Of a DNA stretch of 64,000 nucleotides, positions 12,532 to 22,568 are shown one piece after another. The stretch is taken from assembly GCA_018296165.2 (NCBI GenBank), contig JACKQL020000058.1, positions 186,001-250,000 of the forward strand, written 5' to 3'. The stretch comes from Termitomyces sp. T153 (taxonomy: Eukaryota; Basidiomycota; Agaricomycetes; Agaricales; Lyophyllaceae). Both the position numbers and the translations under genes were made by a program. Every line of letters starts with the position of its first letter. Position 1 is the stretch's first letter. The notes under the pieces are model-generated. The model was not told where the DNA came from, ran no database searches, and was given only the letters and a program-made list of their open reading frames with translations.

Positions 12532-15284
12532 ATGTTGAACCAGAATTTAACTTACCTTTTGAAAAGGTACCAGCCTTCCCTTGGGAATAGAAAAGAGATA
12601 GAAAAGGCAATAGATAAAATATGGGGTACAGCTGTTCCACTAACAGCTGGGGAATTATGGGAGGTGGCACCTGACCTAAGGAATGCAATGGTACACAAGT
12701 TAACTCACAAGCAGACCCCAGGGTCTAAGCTTGCCAACTTTGGAGTGCCTAGGGTAGCTGTCCAGGAACAGGTAGTCATGACAGAGGAGGAACCAAGTCA
12801 TGTCAATGTTAATGACTTGCCAAAAGCAACTTATTTCATTGCTGATAGAACTCAACTAGGATTTCCCCTAGGGCCAGTGGTGCATGAGGATTGTGTTACT
12901 ACCTACCTAGAACATATTCCTCCAGATAAGAAGCCAGTTGTAGTCTATGTAGCTAGAGACCTACAAGTTCTAAGATCCTTGAATCCTGTGGTTAACCACA
13001 AAGGAAGAGTGGAGACAATCTTGGATAGTGGATCTCAAATAGTCTGCATGGCTTTAGCTGAAGCTTTGAAAGCAGGTTTGACTTGGGATCTGGATATAAG
13101 GTTGTGCATGGAGAGTCCAAATACAAGTGAATGAGTCAGTAGGTTTGTCTTGCAATGTGCCATTCACCTTTTTGCAGAAGGATTTACTATGTATCTGCAA
13201 GTCCATATTTTTGAGAAGCCTGCCTACACTGTATTGCTAGGCAGACCATTTAATACCTTGACAGAAAGCAATATCTAGAATCTGCAAGATGGTAGTGCTA
13301 TCATAACCATCAGAAATCCAAATACTGGAAGAAGGACAGCTTTGCCCACTATAGAGAGGGGGAAAGTGTCAAAGGGAGTACCTAGTGGAGAAGAGAAGAC
13401 AAAATTTTAAATCTCAAGGATCTGGTCAATGATCAGGAAGAGATAGCAGTGAGTTTTGAAAAAATAGAGAATGGGTAAGTAGTGCTTACTAGTTATACTG
13501 TCCAAAACAGTGGATTTAGTAAGGATGGGTCAAGGGATGCATACTTGCAGGCCCTTGCTACTAGCAAAGAATGTGAGGGAAAGGATGAGAATACACTGTC
13601 TGCTTATTTAAATGGACAGTTGTCAGAGATTTCTAAGGAGTTTGAAGGTTTTCTGCAGCAGCAGGAGAACTTGAGGTCAGAAGCAGGTGTGGGGGAGGCA
13701 GCCCAAGTATTTGGTAGATACAAACCAGTAGCCAGAAAGGTGAAGCCAGTCTTGGGAACCTCTCTTGAGGAGTTTAGGATAGAGAGACATATTATTGGAG
13801 ATCTTCTAGCAGATATGCCACAGTTGAGTACCAACCCACCAGAGTTTACACCAACTAGTAGGTACACTGCAGAGTGTAAGGAAATCATTGATCAAGCTCC
13901 TGATGATGATTTTCTATGGCCAGAAGAAAAGAAGTTAGTACATCATTTGATGATGTTGCAGAATGAAGCTTTTGCATGGGATGATTCACAAAGGGGAAGA
14001 CTCAAGGAAGAGTATTTTCCACCAGTAGTCATGCCTGTAATTGCACACACACTATGGGTATTGAAGAATATTCCAATTGCTCCAGGGCTCCATGATAAAA
14101 TCTGTAAAATGATAAAATAGAAAATTGAAGCAGGAGTCTATGAGCCATCCAATTCTTCATATTGTTCTCAATGGTTCACTGTGCTAAAGAAAGATGGAGA
14201 AAGTCTTCACATAGTACACAGTCTGGAACCTTTGAACAAGGTGACAATTGCCCACTCAGATTTTCCACCAGCAACTGAGGAGTTGGCTAGTCATTTTGCT
14301 GGTTGTGCTTGTGGTGGGATCTTTGATCTCTATGTTGGATATGATGAGAGGGTTCTGGATGTAAAATCTAGAGATTATACTATATTCCAAACTCCTTTTG
14401 GTGCTTTAAGATTGGCCACACTCCCTATGGGATAGACTAACTCTGTACCTATCTTTCATGATGATATTACTTTCATTTTGAAGGATGAGATTCCCCATGT
14501 TTCTTAGCCATATATTGATGATGTGCTAATTAGGGAACCTCCAACTTAATATGAGTTGCCAGATGGAGGATATGAAGTGATACCTGAAAATCCTGGTATT
14601 AGAAGATTTGTATTGGAACACATGCAGGTCAATTGTGTACTCCAACAAATCAATTATGCAGGAGATACCTTTTCAGGAAAGAAGTCAGTAGTTTGTGCAG
14701 ATGAGATAGTGGTAGTTGGTCATAGGTGTTCCTATCAGGGACAGAAACCAGAGACCAAGAGATTTGCAATTGTGATGGGCTGGGGAGATTGTAGGGACAA
14801 GTCAGAGATAAGATCATTCTTAGGTACTTGTGGTACTTTTAGGATGTTTATCAAAGACTATGCCAAGATAGCAGCCCCCATCAATCATTTAACTCAGAAC
14901 AATGTGCTTTTTGTATGGGGAGAAGAGCAGCATGCTGCTATGGCAAGGATGAAGAAGTTACTGGCTCAGAGTGCTCCTTTGAAACTCATAGATTATGAGT
15001 CAGAGGGAGCAGTGGTGTTGTCTGTGGACACCTCTTGGATGGCTGTAGGATTTGGAATTTTCCAATAACATCCTACTGATCTAAAACAATGCACTTATGC
15101 CAAGTTAGGCTCAATCACTTTGAATGAGCAAGAGGCAAGGTTCTCACAACCAAAACAAGAGTTGTATGGTTTAATGAGGGCATTACAAGCTAACAAATAT
15201 TGGCTGGTTGGCTGTAGAAAGTTGGTTGTGGAAACTGATGCCAAGTATTTGAAGGGGATGCTAAGTAACCCAGGAGTAGGACCC
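12532..15284 (+). pseudogene. pol pseudogene, 5' part (protease, RT, RNase H), old element
   Basis: Three open pieces with breaks between them. The protease signature ILDSGSQIVCM lies near 13,018-13,050. Reverse transcriptase follows: WFTVLKKDGE, FDLYVGYDE and the active-site box YIDD at 14,511-14,522, preceded by an in-frame TAG. RNase H follows, with LSVDTSWMAVG and LNEQEARFSQPKQELYG, then VVETDAKYLKGML. The frame ends in ...GPN at the insertion point of the young element; the rest of pol resumes at 26,106. Confidence 0.8.
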
Positions 15285-15289
15285 AATGC
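15285..15289 (+). repeat. target-site duplication, left copy (AATGC)
   Basis: AATGC directly precedes the LTR start TGTCAGG and is repeated at 26101-26105 directly after the LTR end GTGACA. A 5-bp duplication is typical of Ty3-type integrases. Confidence 0.95.
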
Positions 15290-16277
15290 TGTCAGGTTCC
15301 ACTGACGACGGTGGCTCAGTACACTGGCGAGTCCTTACTAGGCGGACGCGATGTCCTGCGTTTATAACCAGGCGCCCGGGGTTGGAGCGGAGGTGGGGAA
15401 GGCTTGCGAGGGGCCCCTATGGATAGCGGCCCGAGTAGGTCCGGAGTGATTCAGAGGGGTCTAAGACCGGAGGTACTGGTCGTTGACCCGGGGTGGGTGT
15501 CGGAGCTCGTTAGTGGACGCACGAGGGGATTGCGGGGTAGGCGGAGGCTTCTCGGCTGTCGGGGGGGGCGGGGTCGGTTGGATAGGGGGTTACCGGGGCT
15601 TGATGGGTTCCGGGGTGAGCGGGTAGTGAGGCCCGGGGTTGTCGTTAGGAATGTTCAGGTCGTGGCGCGTGCGCGGAGTTCGTACTGATGTAGGGAGCAA
15701 GGGAACTTCAGGGGAACAAAGGAAATATGTACAGTCGAGACGAGACGGAGACGAGACGAGACTGAGAAAGATAGATTCGAAACCTAGGAACAGAAATACA
15801 AACGAGACGAGAGACGAAACATAGGAAACCGGTAAAATGTAATATCAAGACTAGGGTCCGAGGAGTCATTCTATGACTTATATACCAACTACTGGGTGCC
15901 TCCAAGGGCGGCGGATGTGATGGCGGGGGTCGACGGGGCTGTGCTGAGTCGACGGGTGTCGGGTACAACCCAAGTTCGGGCCGCGGCGGTATTCTGGTGG
16001 GATCAGTTGGGGGCGCGGCCGCTCCGGGGCGTCGTGGCACTCCGGGATGGGTCGGGTGAACTAGGGTAGGGGGTCGGGGACGTATGACGTGTCCAGGAAC
16101 AGTGGGGGAAGGTTTCAAGGGGGTGTTGATGGCTACGGATAGGGAGTTGCCGTCGGGGTTTGCCGGAGAAGCGTCGGAGTTGCCCAGTGTGGGCGTCGAA
16201 GGTGTGGGCGGGGTTCCGGGGAGTTATCGGGAGGGGTTGGGGGCCGTGTCTAGGGATCTAGGGAGCGGGTCGTGACA
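15290..16277 (-). repeat. 3' LTR of the young element (left copy)
   Basis: 988 bp, TGTCAGG...GTGACA on the plus strand. Nearly identical to 25112-26100. The frames inside both LTRs (e.g. a 94-codon frame) are conserved only because the LTRs are identical. Confidence 0.95.
15736..15767 (-). repeat. short tandem GAGAC-type repeats in the LTR
   Basis: Five to six imperfect CGAGA/GGAGA units lie in a row, just downstream of the predicted transcript start in the element's own orientation; the same array is at 25557-25590 in the other LTR. It could be a protein-binding array, but no function is shown. Confidence 0.5.
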
Positions 16278-16290
16278 TCACCCCCCCTTC
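16278..16290 (-). promoter_or_regulatory. polypurine tract of the young element
   Basis: On the minus strand the sequence just before the 3' LTR reads GAAGGGGGGGTGA, a purine-rich tract of the kind that primes plus-strand DNA synthesis. Confidence 0.8.
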
Positions 16291-16447
16291 AGCGTCGAGA
16301 CCCTCGAGACGCGGGGAGCGAGTCGGGCATCGGTAGGGCGTGGGAATCGAAGTTGATCAACATTGATCAAACCGCAGCGAGCGGCGGCGGCGTGGGGAAG
16401 GAAGTCGAGGTGCGGCCGCCGTTCATCAGGGGCCCCTTCTTGATTCA

Positions 16448-16454
16448 TTAAAAA
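16448..16454 (+). promoter_or_regulatory. TATA-like element for the antisense gene
   Basis: TTAAAAA lies 38 bp upstream of the ATG at 16,492, inside the element but outside the LTR. This suggests the antisense gene has its own promoter. Confidence 0.4.
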
Positions 16455-16491
16455 GGGGTGGACGCACCCAGGAGCCCGCCAGCTTGTTGCG

Positions 16492-18187
16492 ATGTCTTCT
16501 TCAGCTTATTCTCCCACAGCATCTAGGTCGCCGTCCCCACCTTCCCAGCCGTCGTCCTCCGAAGATTCAGAGGGTCGCCGAGATCGCCGTCGGGTCGAGG
16601 CGATGTACCGTAGTCGTGAGTGCGGCCCGTTCTATGTATCCCAGAACACTGATTGTCCCCTCGCAGAGTTGTCCGCGGCCGTGGCTGGTCCCTCAGGGCC
16701 ACCGTCTGGTGCGGATGCGACGCAGCCCCCGGCGGGCGTGGTTACTTCTACGCGTTCCAAGCCTGGCATTCGCCTGGGGGTGGTTCGACTTGTTCCAGAG
16801 GGTTCGAGGGTGGTGCAGGCGGAGGTGACGCCGGAGCAGTTTGCCGAGGCGGTGGGTCGGGCGAGGGGTCCCCCCACCCTCGAGTGGTGTCAGTCGGCGG
16901 CCCCGGTGAGTGGCCACTTAGTTTCGTGTCTCCCGGACCAACATGCCCTTGCAGTGCGCGTCTTGTACCCGACGGGGGGAGCAGTGTGAGTTTGAGGAAC
17001 CGGCATCGGGGGTGCGGCGGGACACGTCGGTGTGCCTCCCGTGCCGTTCGCGGCACGAGAAGTGTTCCGTCACCCTGAGTTGGCGGGCCGTTTGCGTCGC
17101 GGTGGAGCAAGGGTGGGATCAGGGTTGGGTCGCAGCACAGCTGGAGGAGGGACGGAAGGGCAGGGTGTCGGGGAGGGGCTCCGGGGCTGGGGAGGGGGAA
17201 CGGGTTAGCGCGTCTGTCATGAAGGTGGGCCCTCCGCGGGGTGGGCGGAAGGAGGGGGCCCCTTCCAGGCAGGAGAAGGGGAAACGGAGGGCGTCCCCTT
17301 CACCCGAGGCGGGTCCCAGTAAGCGGGCGCGGGGCGAGCAGGTAATGGGGGGCCCCCCCGGTTCCGCGGTGTATTCCCCTACGTCCGGAGTCCCCGTTGA
17401 GCAGTCCGCGGACGGGTCGTGGTCGGTTGCGGAGGCCTATCTGCGGCGTCGGGTAGAGGGCTTGGAACGGTTGTTGGTCGCACGCGAGGGGGAGATTCAG
17501 GGGGTACGGGAGGAGAGGGACGGGGCTCGACGGGAGTTAGACGGGGTTCGGAGGGAACAGGACCTGGCGCGGAAGGACAAGGACGTCGCCGTCGGGACTG
17601 CCACGGAGCGATTATCGCGTCTGCAGGAGTTGGAGGTGCGGACGGTGCATTTGCAGGCGCGGGCGGAAGCGGCGGAAGTGGCGGCGCAGCAGGCAGGGGG
17701 CCCAGGGGTGCGGGAGACTCGGCAGGATTCCGGCGCTGGGGAAGTCCGGGCGGCGGCGGAGAGGGCGCGACAGCGGGAGGAGTGGCTCGCCAATGAGGCG
17801 GCCTCGGGCCGGCGAGGAGTGCTTCGTGAGTGGTTGTCCCGCCTTCTTTTCCCTAGCGTTGACTCGGGTTCCACAGACTGGGCCCGGGAGCATCGCATCC
17901 TTCTCGACGGGGCGTCGGCAGCGCTGGGGTCCATCCACGATGGGTTGGCGAGGATGCCCGGGGACCTTCCGCCGGAGTTGGGCCAAGGGGTAACGCAGAT
18001 GGGGCGTCTGTTGGCAGGGCATCGGCGGAGGGCGACGGCAGACCCCGGGGCGTGGTGGGAGATAGCGACGGACGTGGGGGAACCGCTCCCCGGGCAACCT
18101 GAGGTTCTGGCGGCGGTAGTGGCACAGTTGGAGGTGGTCATGGTGGGAAGGGTAGCGGGGTTAGGGTCGGAGGAGGAGGGAGAGTGA
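16492..18187 (+). CDS. antisense gene in the retrotransposon: Zn-cluster plus coiled-coil protein
   Basis: Lies between the 3' LTR and the end of pol, on the strand opposite to gag-pol. Proposed exons are 16492-16905 and 16955-18187. The 49-nt intron has donor GTGAGT and acceptor GCAG, both phase 0, and the product is 548 residues. Exon 1 encodes a Ser/Pro-rich start. Exon 2 opens with a six-cysteine cluster spaced C-x2-C-x6-C-x15-C-x2-C-x6-C, close to the fungal Zn2Cys6 pattern but with a longer middle loop. A basic, low-complexity region follows (KGKRRASPSPEAGPSKRARG), then a ~100-residue heptad-rich coiled coil and a C-terminal region with conserved-looking helices. It may bind DNA or RNA; no known function is claimed. 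Alternatively, translation starts at ATG 16,943 inside the intron, giving 414 residues with the cluster intact. It ends 230 bp from the pol stop, tail to tail. Confidence 0.75.
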
Positions 18188-18417
18188 GGGGAATTCGGAC
18201 CCCGTCGCTGACTTGTTCCCTGCCCCTTTCTTGTTCAAGTATATACCTGTACATCGTTTGTGCCTATACAGTCTTTGGACCCTCTGCTGAGTGTGAGGAG
18301 TTTCAGATAGAGCGAGGAGAGGAGTAAGTGGAAACACGTAGGAGAGTATTGGTGGGAGTTGAATCCCTGGTGAACCCAGAGGCGGGGGTTACGCCCACTA
18401 TTGCCATCTGTGTTGGG

Positions 18418-21400
18418 TCAGTCCCGGGGGTTCCGGGGCTTGGCGGGATTCCGTCGGTGGAAGTCCCGGATTTCGTCGGGGGCTCTGTCGAGGTTCCTTC
18501 GGGGCTCCCACGTATCGTCCTCAGGCCCGTAGCCCTTCCATCGGACCAAGTATTGGAGTCGGCCGCGAACTACCCGGGAGTCGAGGATCTCGTCGACCTC
18601 GTAGTGGTACTCGTCCTCGACTTCGACGGGGGGCGGTCGGCTGGGGCGTTGGCCGGGGAAGGGGTCCGGAGCGTGCCTTTCAAGGAGTCGAACGTGGAAT
18701 ACAGGGTGGAGACCCTTTAGACCCGGAGGCAGGTCGAGTTTGTAAGCGTGGGTGGAGACCTTCCGGAGGATCTTGAATGGACCGAGGCGTTTGTGGTCGA
18801 GTTTGATAGAGGGCCTCCGGGTCTTAAGATTTCGTCGGTCGAGCCAGACCAAGGTGCCGGGGGGCCAGTCGGGGGTCGGCTGGCGGCGGGCGTCGGCATG
18901 CTTGGAGTAGGCTTGGTTGGCGGTGTTGATCTCGTCCCGGAGGAATTGGTGGAGGGACCGGAGGTCCTCAGCGACTTCGTGGGCAACGTGGGAGGGGATG
19001 TCCTTGAGGGACAGTGTGAGTCGGGGATTGTAGCCCTTGTTGGCGTAAAAGGGGGAAACTCCGGTGGCGGAATGAGGCGTGTTGTTGTAGGTGAATTCGG
19101 CGAGGGGGAGCTCCGCGCGCCAGTCGTTCTGTAAATAGTTAACGTAGAGGCGAAGGTACTGTTCTAACGTCTGGTTTACGCGCTCGGTTTGCCCGTCGGT
19201 TTCCGGGTGATAGGCGGTAGAGAGGCTGGTCTTGATCTCGAGCGCCTTGCACAGCGATTTCCAGAAATGAGACACGAATAGGGGCCCACGGTCGGAGACG
19301 ATGTCGTCGGGAAGCCCGTGTTTGGAGAATACGTGTTCTAAAAATAGTTTGGCGAAATCCGGGGCGGTGTCAGTGGTGTGGCAGGGAATAAAGAGGGCTT
19401 GCTTGGTAAGGCGGCAGACGACGACGAGGATTGCGTTGAAACCTTCGGAATCGGGGAGTTCGACGATATGATCCATCGATATCGAAGACCAGGGGCGGCG
19501 ACCAACGGGGAGGGGTTTCAGTAGTCCGTGGGGGCGATGGCGGGGGACTTTGGCCCGTAGGCAGGGCTCGCAGGCCCTCACGTATCGCGTGACGTCCTTC
19601 TTCATTCCTGGCCAAAAATAAGTCCGGGAGATGAGTTGAAGGGTCTTACGAATTCCTGGGTGCCCCCGGAGCTTGTGATCGTGGTGCTGCCGGAGTATGT
19701 CGAGGCGAATGGACTTGTGGTCCGGGGCGTAGATTCGTCCACTTCGGAGCAGCAGGCGGTGGTCCGGGGATAGCGAAAAGGGGTTGTCTACGCTCGACTC
19801 GTCGGGGTTGTTGCGGGGGTCGTGCTGGTTGAAGAAGGGGTCCGGGGGTGAATTCCTGATTTGCTGGAGGATTCCTTCTTTGTTTAAAATCAGCACGGCA
19901 TGTAGATGTTCAGGTGGGATTACCACTCGATGGTTGAATGCATTTCGTTCGGTTTCGAACGATTTCTTCGGATACACGTCGGGTCTTCGAGTGAGGGCGT
20001 CGGGCTTTGCGCCGAGTCGCCCGGGGCGGTAGTGAATGGTAAAATCGTACTCCGAAAGGGTTTCGGACCATCGAGCCTGGCGGCGGCTGAGCTGTTTCGT
20101 GGTCGTGAAATATTGCAGGTTGTTGTGGTCGGAGTAGACTTGGATGCGGTGCGGGGACCCCTCGAGGTAGGCCCGCCACTGACGGAAGGCTTTGACGATT
20201 GCGAGGAGTTCCTTGTCGTAAATGTCGTAGTTGAGTTCCGCGGGGATCATTGATCGGGTGTAGAATGCGACGGGGCGGAGATCCTTGCCCTCCGAGTTCG
20301 ACTGGGAGAGTATCCCGGCGATAGCGTAGTCGGAGGCGTCACATTCGAGCACGATCGGTAGGGAGGGGTCAAAATGGCGGAGGACCGGAGCGGAGGTGAA
20401 GGCCTTCTTCAGGAGGAGGAATACGCTCTGGCACTTGCTGTCCCAATCCCAAGGGGCGTCCTTCCTTGTGAGCCGGTTGAGGGGCTTGGTAATTCCGGAG
20501 TAGTTGTCGATGAAGCGGCGATAGAAGTTAGCAAACCCCAAGAATGACTGTACCTCTTTGACGTTCCGCGGGGAGGGCCAGTTGAGTATTGCGTCGACCT
20601 TGGCGGGATCCATGCGCACACCGTCGGGGGTGACGATGACCCCGAGATATTCGACTTCCGCTGTGTGGAATGAGCACTTTTCGGGTTTAGCATGAAGGTG
20701 ATACTCTCGGAGCCGTTCCAGGACACGGCGGACGTGCTCCGAATGCTCCGCGGGCGAATTCGAATAGATCAGGATATCGTCCAAATACACGATGACAAAG
20801 ACGTCGTTCATGTCGTGGAAGATGTCGTTCATGAAGTACTGGAAGGTGGCGGGGGAGTTAGTCATTCCGAAGGGCATTACAAGATACTCAAAGAGGCCGT
20901 AGCGGGTGCGAAAGGCGGTCTTCCATTCATGCCCCGGGGCGATCCGGACATTGTTGTAGCCGGAGCGAAGGTCGATTTTCGTGTAAATCTTGGCGCTGCG
21001 AAGGCGATCAACAAGGTCTCCGATTAAGGGGAGGGGGTACCGGTTCTTCTTGGTGACTTTGTTGAGTCCCCGATAATCCACACAGAGTCGGAGGGATCCG
21101 TCTTTTTTCTTGGCGAACAGGACCGGGGCGCCAGCCGCGGAGATCGAGGGACGTATGAAACCTTTGCCGAGCATGTCGTCGAGGTACTCCTTCAGGGCCC
21201 GGAGCTCGACTTCGGACATGTTGTAGATCTTGCCAAACGGGGGTGAGGTGCCTTCTTCGAGGTCGATCTGGTGGTCGTAGGAGCGGTGCGGAGGGAGTTC
21301 CTTGGCACTTCCTTCGGAGAACACGTCAGCGAATTCATGATACTCCGGGGGAACTACTTCGGATAGGATCTGTTCCTCCGTCTTCCTTTCTGGCGTGATA

Positions 21401-22494
21401 GTCCCTGCGCGGAGGTATTTCTCCGGTAGGGCCGGCGTGACTTGCAACTGGAAGGCGGGGGTGCCTTCCCGTAGGAGGCGCGCGAAGGGGACGGCGCCGA
21501 TGATTTTAATGTCGAGGTTTCCGGAGTCGACGGGGTCGGGTCCTGTGGATGTAGCAGTCGGATCCGGGGTGGCGTCGGGGTCCAGGATAGGCTGGAAGCG
21601 GAGGTGGATGGCGGCTGCTAACCTTGCTTCGGGGCCGGGGAATTGCATGGTAAGGTTCTTCCAGTTGATGTCGGGGTTGACGTCTCGCAGCCACGGGAGT
21701 CCGAGCACGATCGGGGTCGACGGGGGTAGCTGGGTAACGAGGAGTCGGGCCTGGAACTGCAGGTCGTTGTCGAGGGTGAGGGTGTCGTCGTGGTACTGCG
21801 TGATTCTTGTCGTGGCGGGGCTCCCATCGAAGAGTTGGAGCTCGAGGGGTTTGTCGAGGTCGTTGCGTCGGAGGTCGAGTTGATTGCTGACGAAGACACC
21901 GGAGGCGCCGCTGTCTATGAGGGCGGGAAGCTCCTTGAGCGAGCCGCCAAGTCGGACATAGATGACGAATGATCGCGCAGATCTAGAGCGAAGTTGCGGC
22001 GGGGTCCGGGGTTGGTTGATCGTGGCCTCGGAGCTCTCGGAGGGGGGTGGGACATGGAAGGGTACCAGCCCAGAATCGGCGGGGTTGTCCCGGTCGAGGC
22101 GTAGGGTGAGACTGGGCCAATCGACGCGGGGGTTGGTGGAGCGGAGCCATGAGAACCCTAAGACGACGGGGGCGGAGGGGTGTAATTTTGTGACGAGTAG
22201 CCGGAGTTCTTGCCGTTGTCCGTCGGCGAAGGTCAGGGTCGTTTCTAGGCAATGAGTGATATCTCCCGCTGGAGTAGAGTCTCCGTCAAAGAGTTTGAGG
22301 GGGATCGGGGCGGGGAGACGGCGGAGGGGTTGTGGGGCAAGCGCTGCCAGGGATTCGTCAACAAAGTTATCGGTGGCACCGCTGTCGACTAGTGTGGGGA
22401 CGGGCTTGTCGGTGAAAGGGAGAGTGGTGCGGAGGAGGAGGTTTGTGGAGGAGTGGGAGGGGAGGTGTGCTGGGGGGTTGTCCGGGGCGAGCAT
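18418..22494 (-). CDS. pol: Pol polyprotein of the young Ty3 element: double retropepsin, RT, RNase H, integrase, chromodomain
   Basis: 1,358 residues from the first ATG, intact. Two retropepsin domains come first: DSGAT at 37-41 with VLGFSWLR at 111-118, and DSGAS at 194-198 with VLGLPWLR at 263-270. Reverse transcriptase follows (about 400-590), with [14 protein letters not shown] and the box YLDDILIYS. RNase H has [13 protein letters not shown] and [15 protein letters not shown]. Integrase has an HHCC finger (HKLRGHPG...CEPC), then the D-D-E core ([26 protein letters not shown]). The C-terminus is a chromodomain ([27 protein letters not shown]), which in chromoviruses guides integration to marked chromatin. 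The frame is -1 relative to gag and stays open upstream of the ATG to 22,602, so Pol may be made by -1 frameshifting or by re-initiation. Confidence 0.95.
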   Translation of the reverse strand: MLAPDNPPAHLPSHSSTNLLLRTTLPFTDKPVPTLVDSGATDNFVDESLAALAPQPLRRLPAPIPLKLFDGDSTPAGDITHCLETTLTFADGQRQELRLLVTKLHPSAPVVLGFSWLRSTNPRVDWPSLTLRLDRDNPADSGLVPFHVPPPSESSEATINQPRTPPQLRSRSARSFVIYVRLGGSLKELPALIDSGASGVFVSNQLDLRRNDLDKPLELQLFDGSPATTRITQYHDDTLTLDNDLQFQARLLVTQLPPSTPIVLGLPWLRDVNPDINWKNLTMQFPGPEARLAAAIHLRFQPILDPDATPDPTATSTGPDPVDSGNLDIKIIGAVPFARLLREGTPAFQLQVTPALPEKYLRAGTITPERKTEEQILSEVVPPEYHEFADVFSEGSAKELPPHRSYDHQIDLEEGTSPPFGKIYNMSEVELRALKEYLDDMLGKGFIRPSISAAGAPVLFAKKKDGSLRLCVDYRGLNKVTKKNRYPLPLIGDLVDRLRSAKIYTKIDLRSGYNNVRIAPGHEWKTAFRTRYGLFEYLVMPFGMTNSPATFQYFMNDIFHDMNDVFVIVYLDDILIYSNSPAEHSEHVRRVLERLREYHLHAKPEKCSFHTAEVEYLGVIVTPDGVRMDPAKVDAILNWPSPRNVKEVQSFLGFANFYRRFIDNYSGITKPLNRLTRKDAPWDWDSKCQSVFLLLKKAFTSAPVLRHFDPSLPIVLECDASDYAIAGILSQSNSEGKDLRPVAFYTRSMIPAELNYDIYDKELLAIVKAFRQWRAYLEGSPHRIQVYSDHNNLQYFTTTKQLSRRQARWSETLSEYDFTIHYRPGRLGAKPDALTRRPDVYPKKSFETERNAFNHRVVIPPEHLHAVLILNKEGILQQIRNSPPDPFFNQHDPRNNPDESSVDNPFSLSPDHRLLLRSGRIYAPDHKSIRLDILRQHHDHKLRGHPGIRKTLQLISRTYFWPGMKKDVTRYVRACEPCLRAKVPRHRPHGLLKPLPVGRRPWSSISMDHIVELPDSEGFNAILVVVCRLTKQALFIPCHTTDTAPDFAKLFLEHVFSKHGLPDDIVSDRGPLFVSHFWKSLCKALEIKTSLSTAYHPETDGQTERVNQTLEQYLRLYVNYLQNDWRAELPLAEFTYNNTPHSATGVSPFYANKGYNPRLTLSLKDIPSHVAHEVAEDLRSLHQFLRDEINTANQAYSKHADARRQPTPDWPPGTLVWLDRRNLKTRRPSIKLDHKRLGPFKILRKVSTHAYKLDLPPGLKGLHPVFHVRLLERHAPDPFPGQRPSRPPPVEVEDEYHYEVDEILDSRVVRGRLQYLVRWKGYGPEDDTWEPRRNLDRAPDEIRDFHRRNPAKPRNPRD

Positions 22495-22568
22495 CGTTGC
22501 GCGGAGAAGTGTGGCTGGGGCGGAGAAGACGTCGGGATGTGGTCCGCGGTCTAGTGCGTCTTCCAGAC

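Noticed and set aside
15404..15688. 94-codon frame present identically in both LTRs of the young element
   Set aside because: Identity follows from LTR duplication, not from selection; the composition is that of the GC-rich LTR and no domain is visible.
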